From an uncultured Bacteroidales bacterium (GTDB taxonomy: Bacteria > Bacteroidota > Bacteroidia > Bacteroidales > WCHB1-69), in contig ONAB01000019.1 of the NCBI GenBank assembly GCA_900315705.1, positions 1-59,225 on the forward strand: a stretch of DNA of 59,225 nt, given 5' to 3'. This document shows, one piece after another, positions 9,356 through 17,190 of the stretch. A program made the translations under genes and the position numbers. The stretch's first letter is position 1. Every line of letters starts with the position of its first letter. Under the pieces are notes generated by a model, which searched no databases, had not been told where the DNA came from, and worked only from the letters and a program-made list of their open reading frames with translations.

Positions 9356-9378
9356 GCGTCGTCACATTGTGGCGGCGC
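9356..9378. repeat. CACATTGTG palindromic repeat, variant with GCG/CGC outer stem
   Basis: The core CGTCACATTGTGGCG is flanked by GCG/CGC arms instead of the GAG/CTC arms found in other copies, yet pairing is kept. Confidence 0.65.
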
Positions 9379-9480
9379 ATTTGCTAGCTGCTCGGAGGTG
9401 CCTTGACCGGCAGATTAACGACCGCGAGATCCTTCTGAAGGGCCTCGACTATTCCTATTACCACGAACAAGAGGATTAAA
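9379..9480 (+). pseudogene. Possible 3' remnant of an unknown gene
   Basis: One frame runs about 33 codons to a TAA and ends in GLDYSYYHEQED, with codon use like a real gene and a C-rich third position. There is no start codon or ribosome-binding site. The upstream side is the palindromic repeat at 9356. It may be the tail of a gene truncated by repeat insertion or rearrangement. I do not recognise the family. Confidence 0.3.
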
Positions 9481-9690
9481 CAGGTGCGCAACCCACCGGG
9501 GCGCCGCCCGCCGCCCGCCGAACCCCACCATCCCCGCTAAAAGTGCTTGGTGAGGGCGAAGGGGATTGCTGTGTATCATAACTGTCACTTTCCAGCTGGA
9601 AAGTGGGAGAATTATTTATTCCTGCAACTTTCTTATTTTCATTTGAATATTATCACTCTTGTTTTGCAACTTTTTTATAGATAAAAAGCG
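9481..9690. other. Spacer without a gene
   Basis: This spacer holds a GC-rich run (about 9485-9535), a palindrome CTTTCCAGCTGGAAAG (9589-9604) with no T-run, and AT-rich sequence leading to the next promoter. No further gene is seen. Confidence 0.5.
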
Positions 9691-9698
9691 TATTTTTG
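9691..9698 (+). promoter_or_regulatory. -7 box TATTTTTG for the HEPN-like gene
   Basis: TATTTTTG lies 34 bases before the ATG at 9733. Confidence 0.55.
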
Positions 9699-9732
9699 TA
9701 GTTTCTTTCAAGCGGTAATTGCAAGAATAGAA

Positions 9733-10461
9733 ATGACAAACGAATTTGACAATATTCAATATGCTCCGATAAGGAACCACCCATATGAGCGGTGGTTTCG
9801 AGAGGTGCAATATAACGGCAAAGAGCTCAATGAGGATGAAAAGAAAGAGTTCTTACAGAGGGTTAATGACACGATTTCCATCCATTTGGAAGGTTTGCCA
9901 GTACTGAAAGAAGCTCTTGACGACATAAAAGATTTGCACGATGAGTTCCACGATGCTCAAAGGATAGTAATCTCTATTTTGCAGTTTACCTTAACAACCA
10001 TGATTGACAGTATGGTTATCAGCAAATACTTTATCTTGGCAGACAAGGACTATGATCGTCGTTTTATGCGAGGAAAAATGAAAGTTATTCTTAACGAGGG
10101 ATTCAAAAAACTCTATGGTTTTAAGGGCGGAAAAGATTCAAAATGGGATGAACTTAGCAGTATTCTAAAATACTTCCCGGATGGAATCAAAAAGCAATAC
10201 CAAGAGTTGTCGTCTTTACTTGAAGAACATTCCAAATCTTCTTCGTGGTGGAGAGATGAGCGAAATGTGGAGACTCATCTTGATATTGAAAAACTCTATA
10301 TGTCAAGATGCGAGGATGTGGTAGAAAGCAAGGTAATGATGGAATCTTTAAGACTATACGACACTCTTTATGCGGTAAATCTTTTCTTGACAAATATGCA
10401 CGCATGCTTTTATAATTATCTGCTGGATAAGTATCAGCGTGGGGAATTGAAAGAAAATTAG
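9733..10461 (+). CDS. HEPN-like all-alpha protein, putative RNase
   Basis: This 242-residue protein is predicted to be all-helical, with long amphipathic segments. Near the C-terminal third it has RNVETH (R177-H182), which fits the Rx4-6H motif of HEPN ribonucleases, including the polar residue after Arg, in the context WWRDERNVETHLDIEKLY. HEPN proteins act as RNases in toxin-antitoxin, abortive infection and R-M loci. No MNT nucleotidyltransferase partner is adjacent. It stands 31 bases before hsdM and is the first gene of the defence island, with its own promoter. The family call rests on the motif and context only; it could also be an AbiV-like or unrelated helical protein. Confidence 0.55.
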   Translation: MTNEFDNIQYAPIRNHPYERWFREVQYNGKELNEDEKKEFLQRVNDTISIHLEGLPVLKEALDDIKDLHDEFHDAQRIVISILQFTLTTMIDSMVISKYFILADKDYDRRFMRGKMKVILNEGFKKLYGFKGGKDSKWDELSSILKYFPDGIKKQYQELSSLLEEHSKSSSWWRDERNVETHLDIEKLYMSRCEDVVESKVMMESLRLYDTLYAVNLFLTNMHACFYNYLLDKYQRGELKEN

Positions 10462-10492
10462 AAAAATAACACTTGTTATGAAATAATCATTT

Positions 10493-12061
10493 ATGCCAAA
10501 AACAACTAAACCTAATAAGAAACAGGAAAAATCAATGGAGGCGGCCCTGTGGGAGTCGGCCAACAAACTGCGCGGCGCCGTGGAGCCAGCCGAATACAAG
10601 CACGTTGTGCTGTCGCTCATCTTCCTCAAGTATGCCGGCGACCGCTTCGAACAGCGTAAAAAGGAGCTGATGGACCAGGGACTGAAAGAGTATGTCGATA
10701 CGGTGGAGTTCTACACGGCGGAGAATGTGTTTTACCTGCCCGAGGACTGCCGCTGGTCCTACATTATGGAAAACGCCAAACAGTCCAACATCTTCCAGAT
10801 TATTGACGATGCTTTAAGCAATATTGAGAAGAAAAACAAGCAGTTGGCGGGCGCGTTGCCCAACAACTATTATTCCAACCTCGGGTTGGACAAGACCAAG
10901 TTCGCCTCGTTGTTAGACGAAATCAACAAGTTGGACACCATTGCGGATTCGGAGAACGACCTTATCGGGCGGGTGTATGAGTACTTCTTGGGCAAATTCG
11001 CCATTGCTGAAGGTAAAGGCAAGGGTGAATATTACACGCCGAAATCCATCGTGAATCTCATTGCCGAACTTATTGAGCCATACGATGGCAAGATTTATGA
11101 CCCCTGTTGCGGCTCAGGTGGTATGTTTGTGCAGTCGGTGAAGTTTGTGAAAGCGCACCACGGGAACCAGAAGAACGTGAGCGTGTATGGGCAGGAGAAC
11201 ACCAACACCACCTTCAAGCTGGCGCGCATGAACCTCGCCATCCGCGGCATCTCGGCGGACATCCGGCAGGGCGACACCTTCCACAACGACCAGCACAAGG
11301 ACCTCAAGGCCGACTATATCATGGCCAATCCGCCGTTCAATCAGAAGGCCTGGCGCGAGGAGAACGAGCTCACCGACGACGCCCGTTGGAGCGGTTACGA
11401 CACGCCGCCGACCTCCAACGCCAACTACGGCTGGATATTGAACATCCTCGCCAAGCTCTCCACCAACGGCGTGGCGGGCTTCCTGTTGGCCAACGGGGCT
11501 TTGAGCGCGGACGGTACGGAGCTTGCCATCCGGAAGAAACTCCTTGAGAACGACAAAGTGGAGGCCATTCTCATTCTGCCGAGAAACCTTTTCTACTCCA
11601 CCGACATCAGCGTGACGTTGTGGATTCTGAACAACAACAAGAAAGCGCGGGTGGTGACCAAGAACGGACAGGAAATCCACTACCGCGACCGCGAGAACGA
11701 AATCCTCTTTATGGATCTCCGCCAAAAAGGCATTCCTTTTGAGAAGAAATATGTGGAACTCGACCCGGACACGCGAGACGCGGTGACCCGCACCTACCAC
11801 GATTGGCAGCAGGAAGGTTTTGAGGAGAACTACCACAATGAGCCAGAGTATTGCTACTCTGCCACCCTGGACGAAATACGGCAGAAGGGCTGGAGCTTGG
11901 TGCCCAGCAAGTACATCGAATTCCGCAACCGCGACGAGCAAATCGATTACGACGCGAAGATGCGGGAGTTGCAAGGTGAGTTGCAGGAGTTGTTGAAGCA
12001 GGAAGAGGAGAACAAGAAGGAGCTGAAGGAGTTGTTTGAGAAGTTGGGGTATAAATTATAA
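10493..12061 (+). CDS. hsdM: Type I restriction-modification methyltransferase subunit HsdM
   Basis: The 522-residue protein has an N-terminal helical HsdM_N domain (about residues 15-150) and an N6-adenine methyltransferase domain. Motif I is DPCCGSGGMF near residues 203-212, which binds S-adenosylmethionine, and motif IV is NPPF near 279-282, the catalytic site. The C-terminus is a charged coiled coil (ELQGELQELLKQEEENKK). With HsdS it methylates the recognition sequence; with HsdR it cleaves unmodified DNA. It starts 31 bases after the HEPN-like gene and is GC-richer than the downstream cargo. A Fic gene separates it from hsdS. Confidence 0.96.
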   Translation: MPKTTKPNKKQEKSMEAALWESANKLRGAVEPAEYKHVVLSLIFLKYAGDRFEQRKKELMDQGLKEYVDTVEFYTAENVFYLPEDCRWSYIMENAKQSNIFQIIDDALSNIEKKNKQLAGALPNNYYSNLGLDKTKFASLLDEINKLDTIADSENDLIGRVYEYFLGKFAIAEGKGKGEYYTPKSIVNLIAELIEPYDGKIYDPCCGSGGMFVQSVKFVKAHHGNQKNVSVYGQENTNTTFKLARMNLAIRGISADIRQGDTFHNDQHKDLKADYIMANPPFNQKAWREENELTDDARWSGYDTPPTSNANYGWILNILAKLSTNGVAGFLLANGALSADGTELAIRKKLLENDKVEAILILPRNLFYSTDISVTLWILNNNKKARVVTKNGQEIHYRDRENEILFMDLRQKGIPFEKKYVELDPDTRDAVTRTYHDWQQEGFEENYHNEPEYCYSATLDEIRQKGWSLVPSKYIEFRNRDEQIDYDAKMRELQGELQELLKQEEENKKELKELFEKLGYKL

Positions 12062-12071
12062 CAACAAAAAT

Positions 12072-12104
12072 ATTCTTGCAAATTTTGCAAAAACTTGCAA
12101 GAAT
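12072..12104. promoter_or_regulatory. Perfect 10-base inverted repeat before the fic promoter
   Basis: ATTCTTGCAA (12072-12081) and TTGCAAGAAT (12095-12104) are perfect inverted repeats 13 bases apart, with another TTTTGCAA between. The right arm ends 23 bases before the -7 box at 12128, so it covers the -33 region. There is no T-run, which argues against a terminator for hsdM. It may be the operator for the Fic protein's winged-helix domain. Confidence 0.5.
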
Positions 12105-12127
12105 TATCAAGAATACAAAAACTTTTG

Positions 12128-12135
12128 TATCTTTG
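12128..12135 (+). promoter_or_regulatory. -7 box TATCTTTG for fic-hsdS
   Basis: TATCTTTG lies 26 bases before the fic ATG at 12161, giving fic and the coupled hsdS their own promoter. Confidence 0.6.
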
Positions 12136-12160
12136 CGCCCAGAATCTGAAATGACGAATT

Positions 12161-13447
12161 ATGATAGAACTTCCGCCTAAGATAGACAAGAAGACCCTTC
12201 TTGACGCTGTAATGATGGATGTTGATGCTGGCCTTGTTCCCATTATCAATAAAATAAACACTGATTATGAATACTGGGACAAAGTGAAGTATAAACCTCT
12301 GCCTAAAGGTTATACTCCCGAAATGCTATGGACATTTGTGAAAGTTTCGCGGTTGAGGGGGATGATTCCTGTGTGGGACAAGTATGGCATCAACTTGTGT
12401 GTTACAAGTCAGATGCAGCGTATATGTCATGATTTTGACATGAAGTTCGGCAGTTTCTGGGAAGCCGACAATGATTCGCAAAGTTCTGAAAAGAAATACT
12501 ATTTGTCGAGTTCCCTGATGGAAGAGGCCATCTATTCCAGCAAAATGGAGGGCGCTTCCACTACCCGCATTGTGGCCAAAGAGATGTTGAGGAAGAAAAA
12601 ATCGCCTCAAAACAAGGCGCAACAGATGATAGTCAACAACTATACGACGATCCAGTACATAGTAGAGCACAAAGATGAACCGTTGACAGAGAAGGGGCTG
12701 CTATATATCCATAGACTAATGACAGAAAAGACGTTGGACAATCCTGAAGATGCCGGTCGTTTCAGGACAAACAACAATGTGGTTGTGGCCAATATGTTGG
12801 AAGGAGATATTGTCCACACTCCGCCCACCTTTGAAGATATTCCCGAATTTGTAACAACTTTGTGCGACTTTTTCAACAATGATAATCAGGGTACCTTTAT
12901 CCACCCCATCATCAAAGGCATCATCATCCATTTTATGGTGGCTTATATGCATCCCTTTGTGGATGGCAATGGTCGGACGGCGCGTGCTTTGTTCTACTGG
13001 TATATGCTGAAAGAGAACTACAAGCTTACGGAATACATGTCCATCTCAAGGGTGATTGCGAAATCGAAAACAAGTTACGAGAAATCGTTCCGCTATACGG
13101 AAAATGACGGCAACGATATGGGGTATTTTGTGGCATACAATCTGAGAGCGTTGGAAATCTCTTTCCAGCAGCTTCGCGACTATATCCAGCGGAAGCAACA
13201 GGAGAAGAAGGCGGCCTCCGCCTTTATGAAAGCGGGGAACATCAACCAGCGGCAGGCTTTGGTTTTGCAACGGCTGACGGAAGAACCCGACACCATTTTT
13301 ACGGTAAAAGATTTGCAGGAGCAATTCTCCGTCTCCTCGATGACGGCCAGAAAAGACCTCTCCGACTTGGTGCGGCAGGGCTATCTGGAAGAGATCGCCA
13401 TCAACAAAGTGACTCGCGGGTATATTAAAAAACAGGAGGAGGAATAA
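12161..13447 (+). CDS. Fic domain protein with C-terminal winged helix
   Basis: The 428-residue protein has a Fic core with the motif HPFVDGNGRTAR (catalytic H264), which normally transfers AMP or another nucleotide part to a target hydroxyl. An inhibitory helix motif lies upstream in the same chain (S126-S127-K-M-E130-G131, [S/T]xxxE[G/N]), which makes it a class II, self-inhibited Fic. The last 60 residues form a winged helix (TVKDLQEQFSVSSMTARKDL) suited to autoregulation. Fic genes between hsdM and hsdS recur in type I loci, but the role is unknown. Its stop and the hsdS start overlap (TAATG), so they are translationally coupled. Confidence 0.93.
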   Translation: MIELPPKIDKKTLLDAVMMDVDAGLVPIINKINTDYEYWDKVKYKPLPKGYTPEMLWTFVKVSRLRGMIPVWDKYGINLCVTSQMQRICHDFDMKFGSFWEADNDSQSSEKKYYLSSSLMEEAIYSSKMEGASTTRIVAKEMLRKKKSPQNKAQQMIVNNYTTIQYIVEHKDEPLTEKGLLYIHRLMTEKTLDNPEDAGRFRTNNNVVVANMLEGDIVHTPPTFEDIPEFVTTLCDFFNNDNQGTFIHPIIKGIIIHFMVAYMHPFVDGNGRTARALFYWYMLKENYKLTEYMSISRVIAKSKTSYEKSFRYTENDGNDMGYFVAYNLRALEISFQQLRDYIQRKQQEKKAASAFMKAGNINQRQALVLQRLTEEPDTIFTVKDLQEQFSVSSMTARKDLSDLVRQGYLEEIAINKVTRGYIKKQEEE

Positions 13448-14592
13448 TGGAATATAAACGTTTAGGCGACTACATCCGCGAAGTGAACCTCCGCAACCGG
13501 GAATTGAGGGTGACGAACTTATTGGGTTTGAGCATTGAGAAGAAGTTTATTCCTTCAATTGCCAACACTATAGGCACGGACATGTCTGCATACAAGATTG
13601 TCCAGCCGTCACAGTTCGCATACGTTCCGGTTACCTCTCGTAATGGCGAGAAAATCACAGTTGCTTTGTATGATGGTGTAAGAGCTGCCATTATTTCCCA
13701 AGCGTACACGATTTTTGAGATTATTGACCAAGACGCTCTTTTGCCTGAATATCTGATGATGTGGTTTCGCCGTCCGGAGTTTGACCGCTATGCCCGTTTC
13801 CATTCTCACGGCAGTGCCCGCGAGGTGTTTGATTGGGATGAATTATGTAATGTGATGCTTCCCATTCCAGACATCGCCCGCCAGCGCGAGATTGTGTCGG
13901 AATACGAGACGCTAACGCGCCGCATCCGCCTCAACGAGCAGATGATTGCCAAGCTGGAAGAGACCGCACAGGCGCTCTATCGCAAGATGTTCGTGGACGG
14001 GATAGACAAGGAGAATCTGCCAGAGGGGTGGAAACTTGGAACGGTCAGAGAATTTTGTAAAAAAATGACCTCTGGCGGAACTCCGAATCGTTCTAACAAT
14101 AATTATTGGAATAAGAGAGATTACAGATGGCTTAAAACGGGTGAGGTCCACAATAATATAGTGGTTGATACAGAAGAATATATTAGTCAAGAGGGACTTG
14201 ATAATAGCTCTGCCAAAATCATACCACGAGGAAGTGTTACTCTAGCAATGTATTGTGCTAATGGAGTGACAGGTGGACAAGTTGCTTATTTAGATTGTGA
14301 CACAACCACCAATCAAGCATGTTGCAATATGATATGTAACAGCAAAGAAGATGCTGCATTTTTATTTTTCTATTTCTTGAACAGACAAGAAGAGATTAAA
14401 AGGCTTGCTAATGGAGCAGCTCAAGAAAATTTAAGTCAAGAATTGATAGCGCAGCAGCCCATCATTCTTTTTAATGATAAAGATAAAAAGGCTATGTTTG
14501 TGCCGATACTTGACAACCTAATTGTCAAATATAGAGAAAACGAGAAATTAACGGAATTACAGTCTTTGCTATTGGCGAAGATGGGGAAATAA
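13447..14592 (+). CDS. hsdS: Type I restriction-modification specificity subunit HsdS
   Basis: The 381-residue protein has two target recognition domains separated by a conserved helix (RQREIVSEYETLTRRIRLNEQMIAKLEETAQALYRKMF, about residues 144-180) and ends in the second conserved helix (LTELQSLLLAKMGK). The first half-site domain is about residues 1-140 and the second about 195-350. It sets the DNA sequence recognised by the HsdM/HsdR complex. The second recognition domain is visibly AT-richer than the central helix, as expected for domain exchange. The start overlaps the fic stop. Copies of its last 50 bases occur at 16337 and 17145. Confidence 0.95.
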   Translation: MEYKRLGDYIREVNLRNRELRVTNLLGLSIEKKFIPSIANTIGTDMSAYKIVQPSQFAYVPVTSRNGEKITVALYDGVRAAIISQAYTIFEIIDQDALLPEYLMMWFRRPEFDRYARFHSHGSAREVFDWDELCNVMLPIPDIARQREIVSEYETLTRRIRLNEQMIAKLEETAQALYRKMFVDGIDKENLPEGWKLGTVREFCKKMTSGGTPNRSNNNYWNKRDYRWLKTGEVHNNIVVDTEEYISQEGLDNSSAKIIPRGSVTLAMYCANGVTGGQVAYLDCDTTTNQACCNMICNSKEDAAFLFFYFLNRQEEIKRLANGAAQENLSQELIAQQPIILFNDKDKKAMFVPILDNLIVKYRENEKLTELQSLLLAKMGK

Positions 14593-14603
14593 AATAATTG
14601 AAT

Positions 14604-15152
14604 ATGGCAGACTTTTTATTATCCAAAGAACAATTGAGCGATGCACGAAAGCCCTCAGAGGCTGCTACTATTCTTAACGAGGCTAGAAATCATAGGAACA
14701 ATGGCCTCCCCACTTTTGGAGTATCCGTTTTTCTTTCGCACAAGCATGATGAATTGGCGGTGTTAGAAGACGTGATATGTCTTTTGAAAAAACTTGGAAT
14801 ATTTGTTTATGTTGATTGGTTAGACGAAGGGATGCCCAAAACCACATCTGGATATACCGCATATCGGATAAAACAAAAAATAAAGGATTGCAAAAAATTT
14901 ATATTGCTTGCAACAGAAGGTGCTATTGCATCAAAATGGTGTAATTGGGAACTTGGATACGGTGATGCTCATAAATATCCTAACAGTATTGCCATTATGC
15001 CAATCACAGAAAAGCGACGAGATGCTTTCACTGGTAATGAATATCTACAAATATATCCAGTTATTAAGACGGAGTACGAATATACAGTTAATTGGTGTTA
15101 CGTGGAATTTCAGGAAAAAAGAGTGCCCCTAGTAGATTGGTTAAAACAATAG
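14604..15152 (+). CDS. TIR domain protein (TIR1 of the triad)
   Basis: The 182-residue protein is almost entirely a TIR domain: VSVFLSHKHDE (about 40-50), a BB-loop-like VDWLDEGMP (70-78), KKFILLATEGAIAS (97-110) and KWCNWELGYGD with E116 in the position of the catalytic glutamate of NAD-cleaving TIRs. A short helical lead of about 35 residues precedes it. TIR proteins cleave NAD+ or make cyclic ADP-ribose signals in phage defence. An in-frame TTG lies 6 bases upstream; ATG is preferred. It begins 11 bases after hsdS and is followed 4 bases later by a small membrane protein. Confidence 0.88.
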   Translation: MADFLLSKEQLSDARKPSEAATILNEARNHRNNGLPTFGVSVFLSHKHDELAVLEDVICLLKKLGIFVYVDWLDEGMPKTTSGYTAYRIKQKIKDCKKFILLATEGAIASKWCNWELGYGDAHKYPNSIAIMPITEKRRDAFTGNEYLQIYPVIKTEYEYTVNWCYVEFQEKRVPLVDWLKQ

Positions 15153-15156
15153 TAAT

Positions 15157-15567
15157 ATGGAACAAGAAAAAATACAACATTTAGAGTTCATTCAAAACAT
15201 CATCAATAGGATGAACAAAAATTCCTTTCAAATAAAGGGATGGATGATAACAATTGTATCCGCTTTATTGGCTTTATACGCGAGTAGTAACAACTATTTT
15301 TACGTGTTTGTAGCCATAGCGCCTACACTTATCTTTTGGTTCATAGATTCATATTATTTGCAGCAAGAAAAGAGATTTAGAGGGCTGTACGAAGATGTGA
15401 TAGATCCAAAGAAAAATATTCCAGCGTTTTCTATGGATATTTCTGATTATAAGCTAGGACGGTACAAGTATTGTTCCAGCTTGTTTTCACTGACAACTGC
15501 CACGTTATATTTGACAGTTGCTTGTTGTTTACTGATGGGAGGGTTAATAATAGTAAAGATGATGTAA
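15157..15567 (+). CDS. Small membrane protein of the TIR triad
   Basis: The 136-residue protein has a charged N-terminal helix (residues 1-25), two hydrophobic segments close together (about 28-45 and 47-65), a cytoplasmic-like charged stretch (68-105) and a third hydrophobic segment (108-134). It resembles the two-to-three-helix effectors (SLATT or S-2TM type) found with nucleotide-signalling defence systems, which are thought to disrupt the membrane. No macro or SLOG sensing domain is present. It is 4 bases after TIR1 and 1 base before the TIR-like gene, so the three are almost certainly one operon. Family assignment is inference. Confidence 0.75.
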   Translation: MEQEKIQHLEFIQNIINRMNKNSFQIKGWMITIVSALLALYASSNNYFYVFVAIAPTLIFWFIDSYYLQQEKRFRGLYEDVIDPKKNIPAFSMDISDYKLGRYKYCSSLFSLTTATLYLTVACCLLMGGLIIVKMM

Positions 15568-15568
15568 T

Positions 15569-16276
15569 ATGGGTAGAAAAATATTCATTTCGTATAAATA
15601 CAAGGATGCCAATGTACGGCAATTAGAACAGGATAATCCGTATCATCAAACTATAGTTAGAGACTATGTGGATGTTCTTCAAATCTTATTAGAAAAATAT
15701 GGTAACAATATCAATAAAGGAGAAAAAGATGGGGAGGATATGAGTGTTTTGGAAGATGCCACAATCCAATCCCTGCTTGGAGATAAGATTTATGATAGTT
15801 CTATAACTTTGGTGTTAATTTCACCAAATATGAAAGATCCCTTGTTGCCAGAAACAGATCAGTGGATACCTTGGGCGGTTTCTTATTCTTTAAGGGAGCA
15901 ATCCAGAAACGGGCGAACGAGTAAAACAAATGCGGTGATGGCTATAGTTCTCCCCGACGCTAATAATAGTTATGAATATTATATAAAGGAACACACTTGT
16001 CCATATTGCAATAGTCGTACACTTTTTACTGGAAGATTATTCAAAGTCCTATCTGTAAATATGTTTAATCGATATTATCCTACATTCTCTACGTGTATTC
16101 ATCACGATGCAAACAATCGTCCTGAAACAGGAGAATGCTCCTATATCCCAAGTGTAAAGTGGATTGATTTTATATCTGATGTTGAAGGTAATCTGCAACG
16201 AGTTGAAAGAATTAAAGAGAATATTGAAGCATATAACATTAAAAAGAATTTAAAAACAATTGTTGAGAACTATTAG
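15569..16276 (+). CDS. ThsB-like TIR domain protein (TIR2 of the triad)
   Basis: The 235-residue protein begins with KIFISYKYKDANV (4-16), the first strand of a TIR-like (DUF1863/MTH538, ThsB-type) domain, followed by KIYDSSITLVLISPNM (73-88). The next conserved segment reads DQWIPWAVSYSLRE; family members usually have Glu after the second Trp, but here it is A103 (codon GCG at 15875). The C-terminal half has a CxxC (TCPYCNSR) and further Cys/His, perhaps a zinc site. It may be a sensor or adaptor that lost catalysis, paired with TIR1. The codon is one base away from a Glu codon. Confidence 0.82.
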   Translation: MGRKIFISYKYKDANVRQLEQDNPYHQTIVRDYVDVLQILLEKYGNNINKGEKDGEDMSVLEDATIQSLLGDKIYDSSITLVLISPNMKDPLLPETDQWIPWAVSYSLREQSRNGRTSKTNAVMAIVLPDANNSYEYYIKEHTCPYCNSRTLFTGRLFKVLSVNMFNRYYPTFSTCIHHDANNRPETGECSYIPSVKWIDFISDVEGNLQRVERIKENIEAYNIKKNLKTIVENY

Positions 16277-16336
16277 AATCATAGTGTAAGACCAACGGAA
16301 TTGGAGAATTTAATTATTGTATTGATATAGGACGCC

Positions 16337-16384
16337 AAATTAACGGAATTACAGTCTTTGCTTTTGGCAAAGATGGGGAAATAA
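16337..16384 (+). pseudogene. Detached copy of the hsdS 3' end (copy 2)
   Basis: This segment matches the last 48 bases of hsdS (14545-14592) with only two mismatches and keeps the frame for KLTELQSLLLAKMGK and the TAA stop. No other hsdS sequence precedes it. It sits between the TIR2 stop and the next cargo gene, whose ATG follows 13 bases after the TAA. Confidence 0.9.
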
Positions 16385-16397
16385 AAAAGGGAAGGAG

Positions 16398-17144
16398 ATG
16401 AAACTATATTATAATAACAGACATTGCGAAGTTCTTTCATTAAGTGAACTAAAGACAAAAACCAAGAATTGGAAAGATGGTTTTAGTGCGGCAAGTATAG
16501 GCAGATTTGTGTTAGAGCACGACGGAGTGGCAAGAATCGAGGAGATTGTCAATGGCATTCTTACAACAATCAAGAAAAATGACAATGAGGATTGGGCATC
16601 TGAAGAGGCAATATTTGAGTATGAATCGATATTCGACAATTATAGACATGGCCGTATGCATGATTTGGTTCTTCGCGACACGAAAAAACGGGTTTTCGTT
16701 GGGATTGAGGCCAAGGTTAACGAACCGTTTGATTCCAGAGATATTCAAACCGCATATTTGTCTGGATTGTTACGGCGGGCCAAAGGAGAAAGTTCAAATA
16801 TCACAAGCCGCATTGAGAGTTTAATAAGGAGGACTAATTTCAGGCAATTCAAAAAAGAAGATTTATTATTAAAATATCAATTGTTGTTTTCTATGATAGG
16901 CACAGCCTGCGAAGATGCCGAATATTGTATATTTTTGGTGCTTGTATTCAAGACGTCACTGTATGACGAAGTGGCTGGGACTGAAAACTATCACGATTAT
17001 CAGAAGTTTATGAATGCCATCACATCAAAGAGAATCAGTTTGGATATGGATTTGCGTGAGGTTGAAGTTTTTGCTGACGAAAAGTTGGAGAACAAAAAAA
17101 CGATATATGCTGCATACGAGTACATTGAAGCAGAAGATTGGTGA
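16398..17144 (+). CDS. PD-(D/E)XK nuclease-like protein
   Basis: The 248-residue protein has a nuclease-like core: E73/E75 in IFEYES, then GRMHDLVL with D89, then VFVGIEAKV with E104 and K106, which together fit the PD-(D/E)XK pattern. The remainder is helical with an RRTNFRQFKKEDLLLKYQL stretch and a second sheet region (YCIFLVLVFKT). It may be a small DNase acting in defence; it resembles DUF6946-type proteins as I recall them. It starts 13 bases after one hsdS-tail copy with a GAAGGAG ribosome-binding site, and its TGA is directly followed by another hsdS-tail copy. Confidence 0.72.
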   Translation: MKLYYNNRHCEVLSLSELKTKTKNWKDGFSAASIGRFVLEHDGVARIEEIVNGILTTIKKNDNEDWASEEAIFEYESIFDNYRHGRMHDLVLRDTKKRVFVGIEAKVNEPFDSRDIQTAYLSGLLRRAKGESSNITSRIESLIRRTNFRQFKKEDLLLKYQLLFSMIGTACEDAEYCIFLVLVFKTSLYDEVAGTENYHDYQKFMNAITSKRISLDMDLREVEVFADEKLENKKTIYAAYEYIEAEDW

Positions 17145-17190
17145 TTTTAACGGAATTATAGTCCTTGCTGTTGGCGAGGAAGGGAAAAGG
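17145..17190 (+). pseudogene. Degenerate copy of the hsdS 3' end (copy 3)
   Basis: TTAACGGAATTATAGTCCTT and following bases align with the hsdS tail. The frame reads LTEL, a stop (CAG changed to TAG), then SLLLARKGK. It is more diverged than copy 2. It begins directly after the TGA of the nuclease-like gene and ends just before the AbiH gene. Confidence 0.8.
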
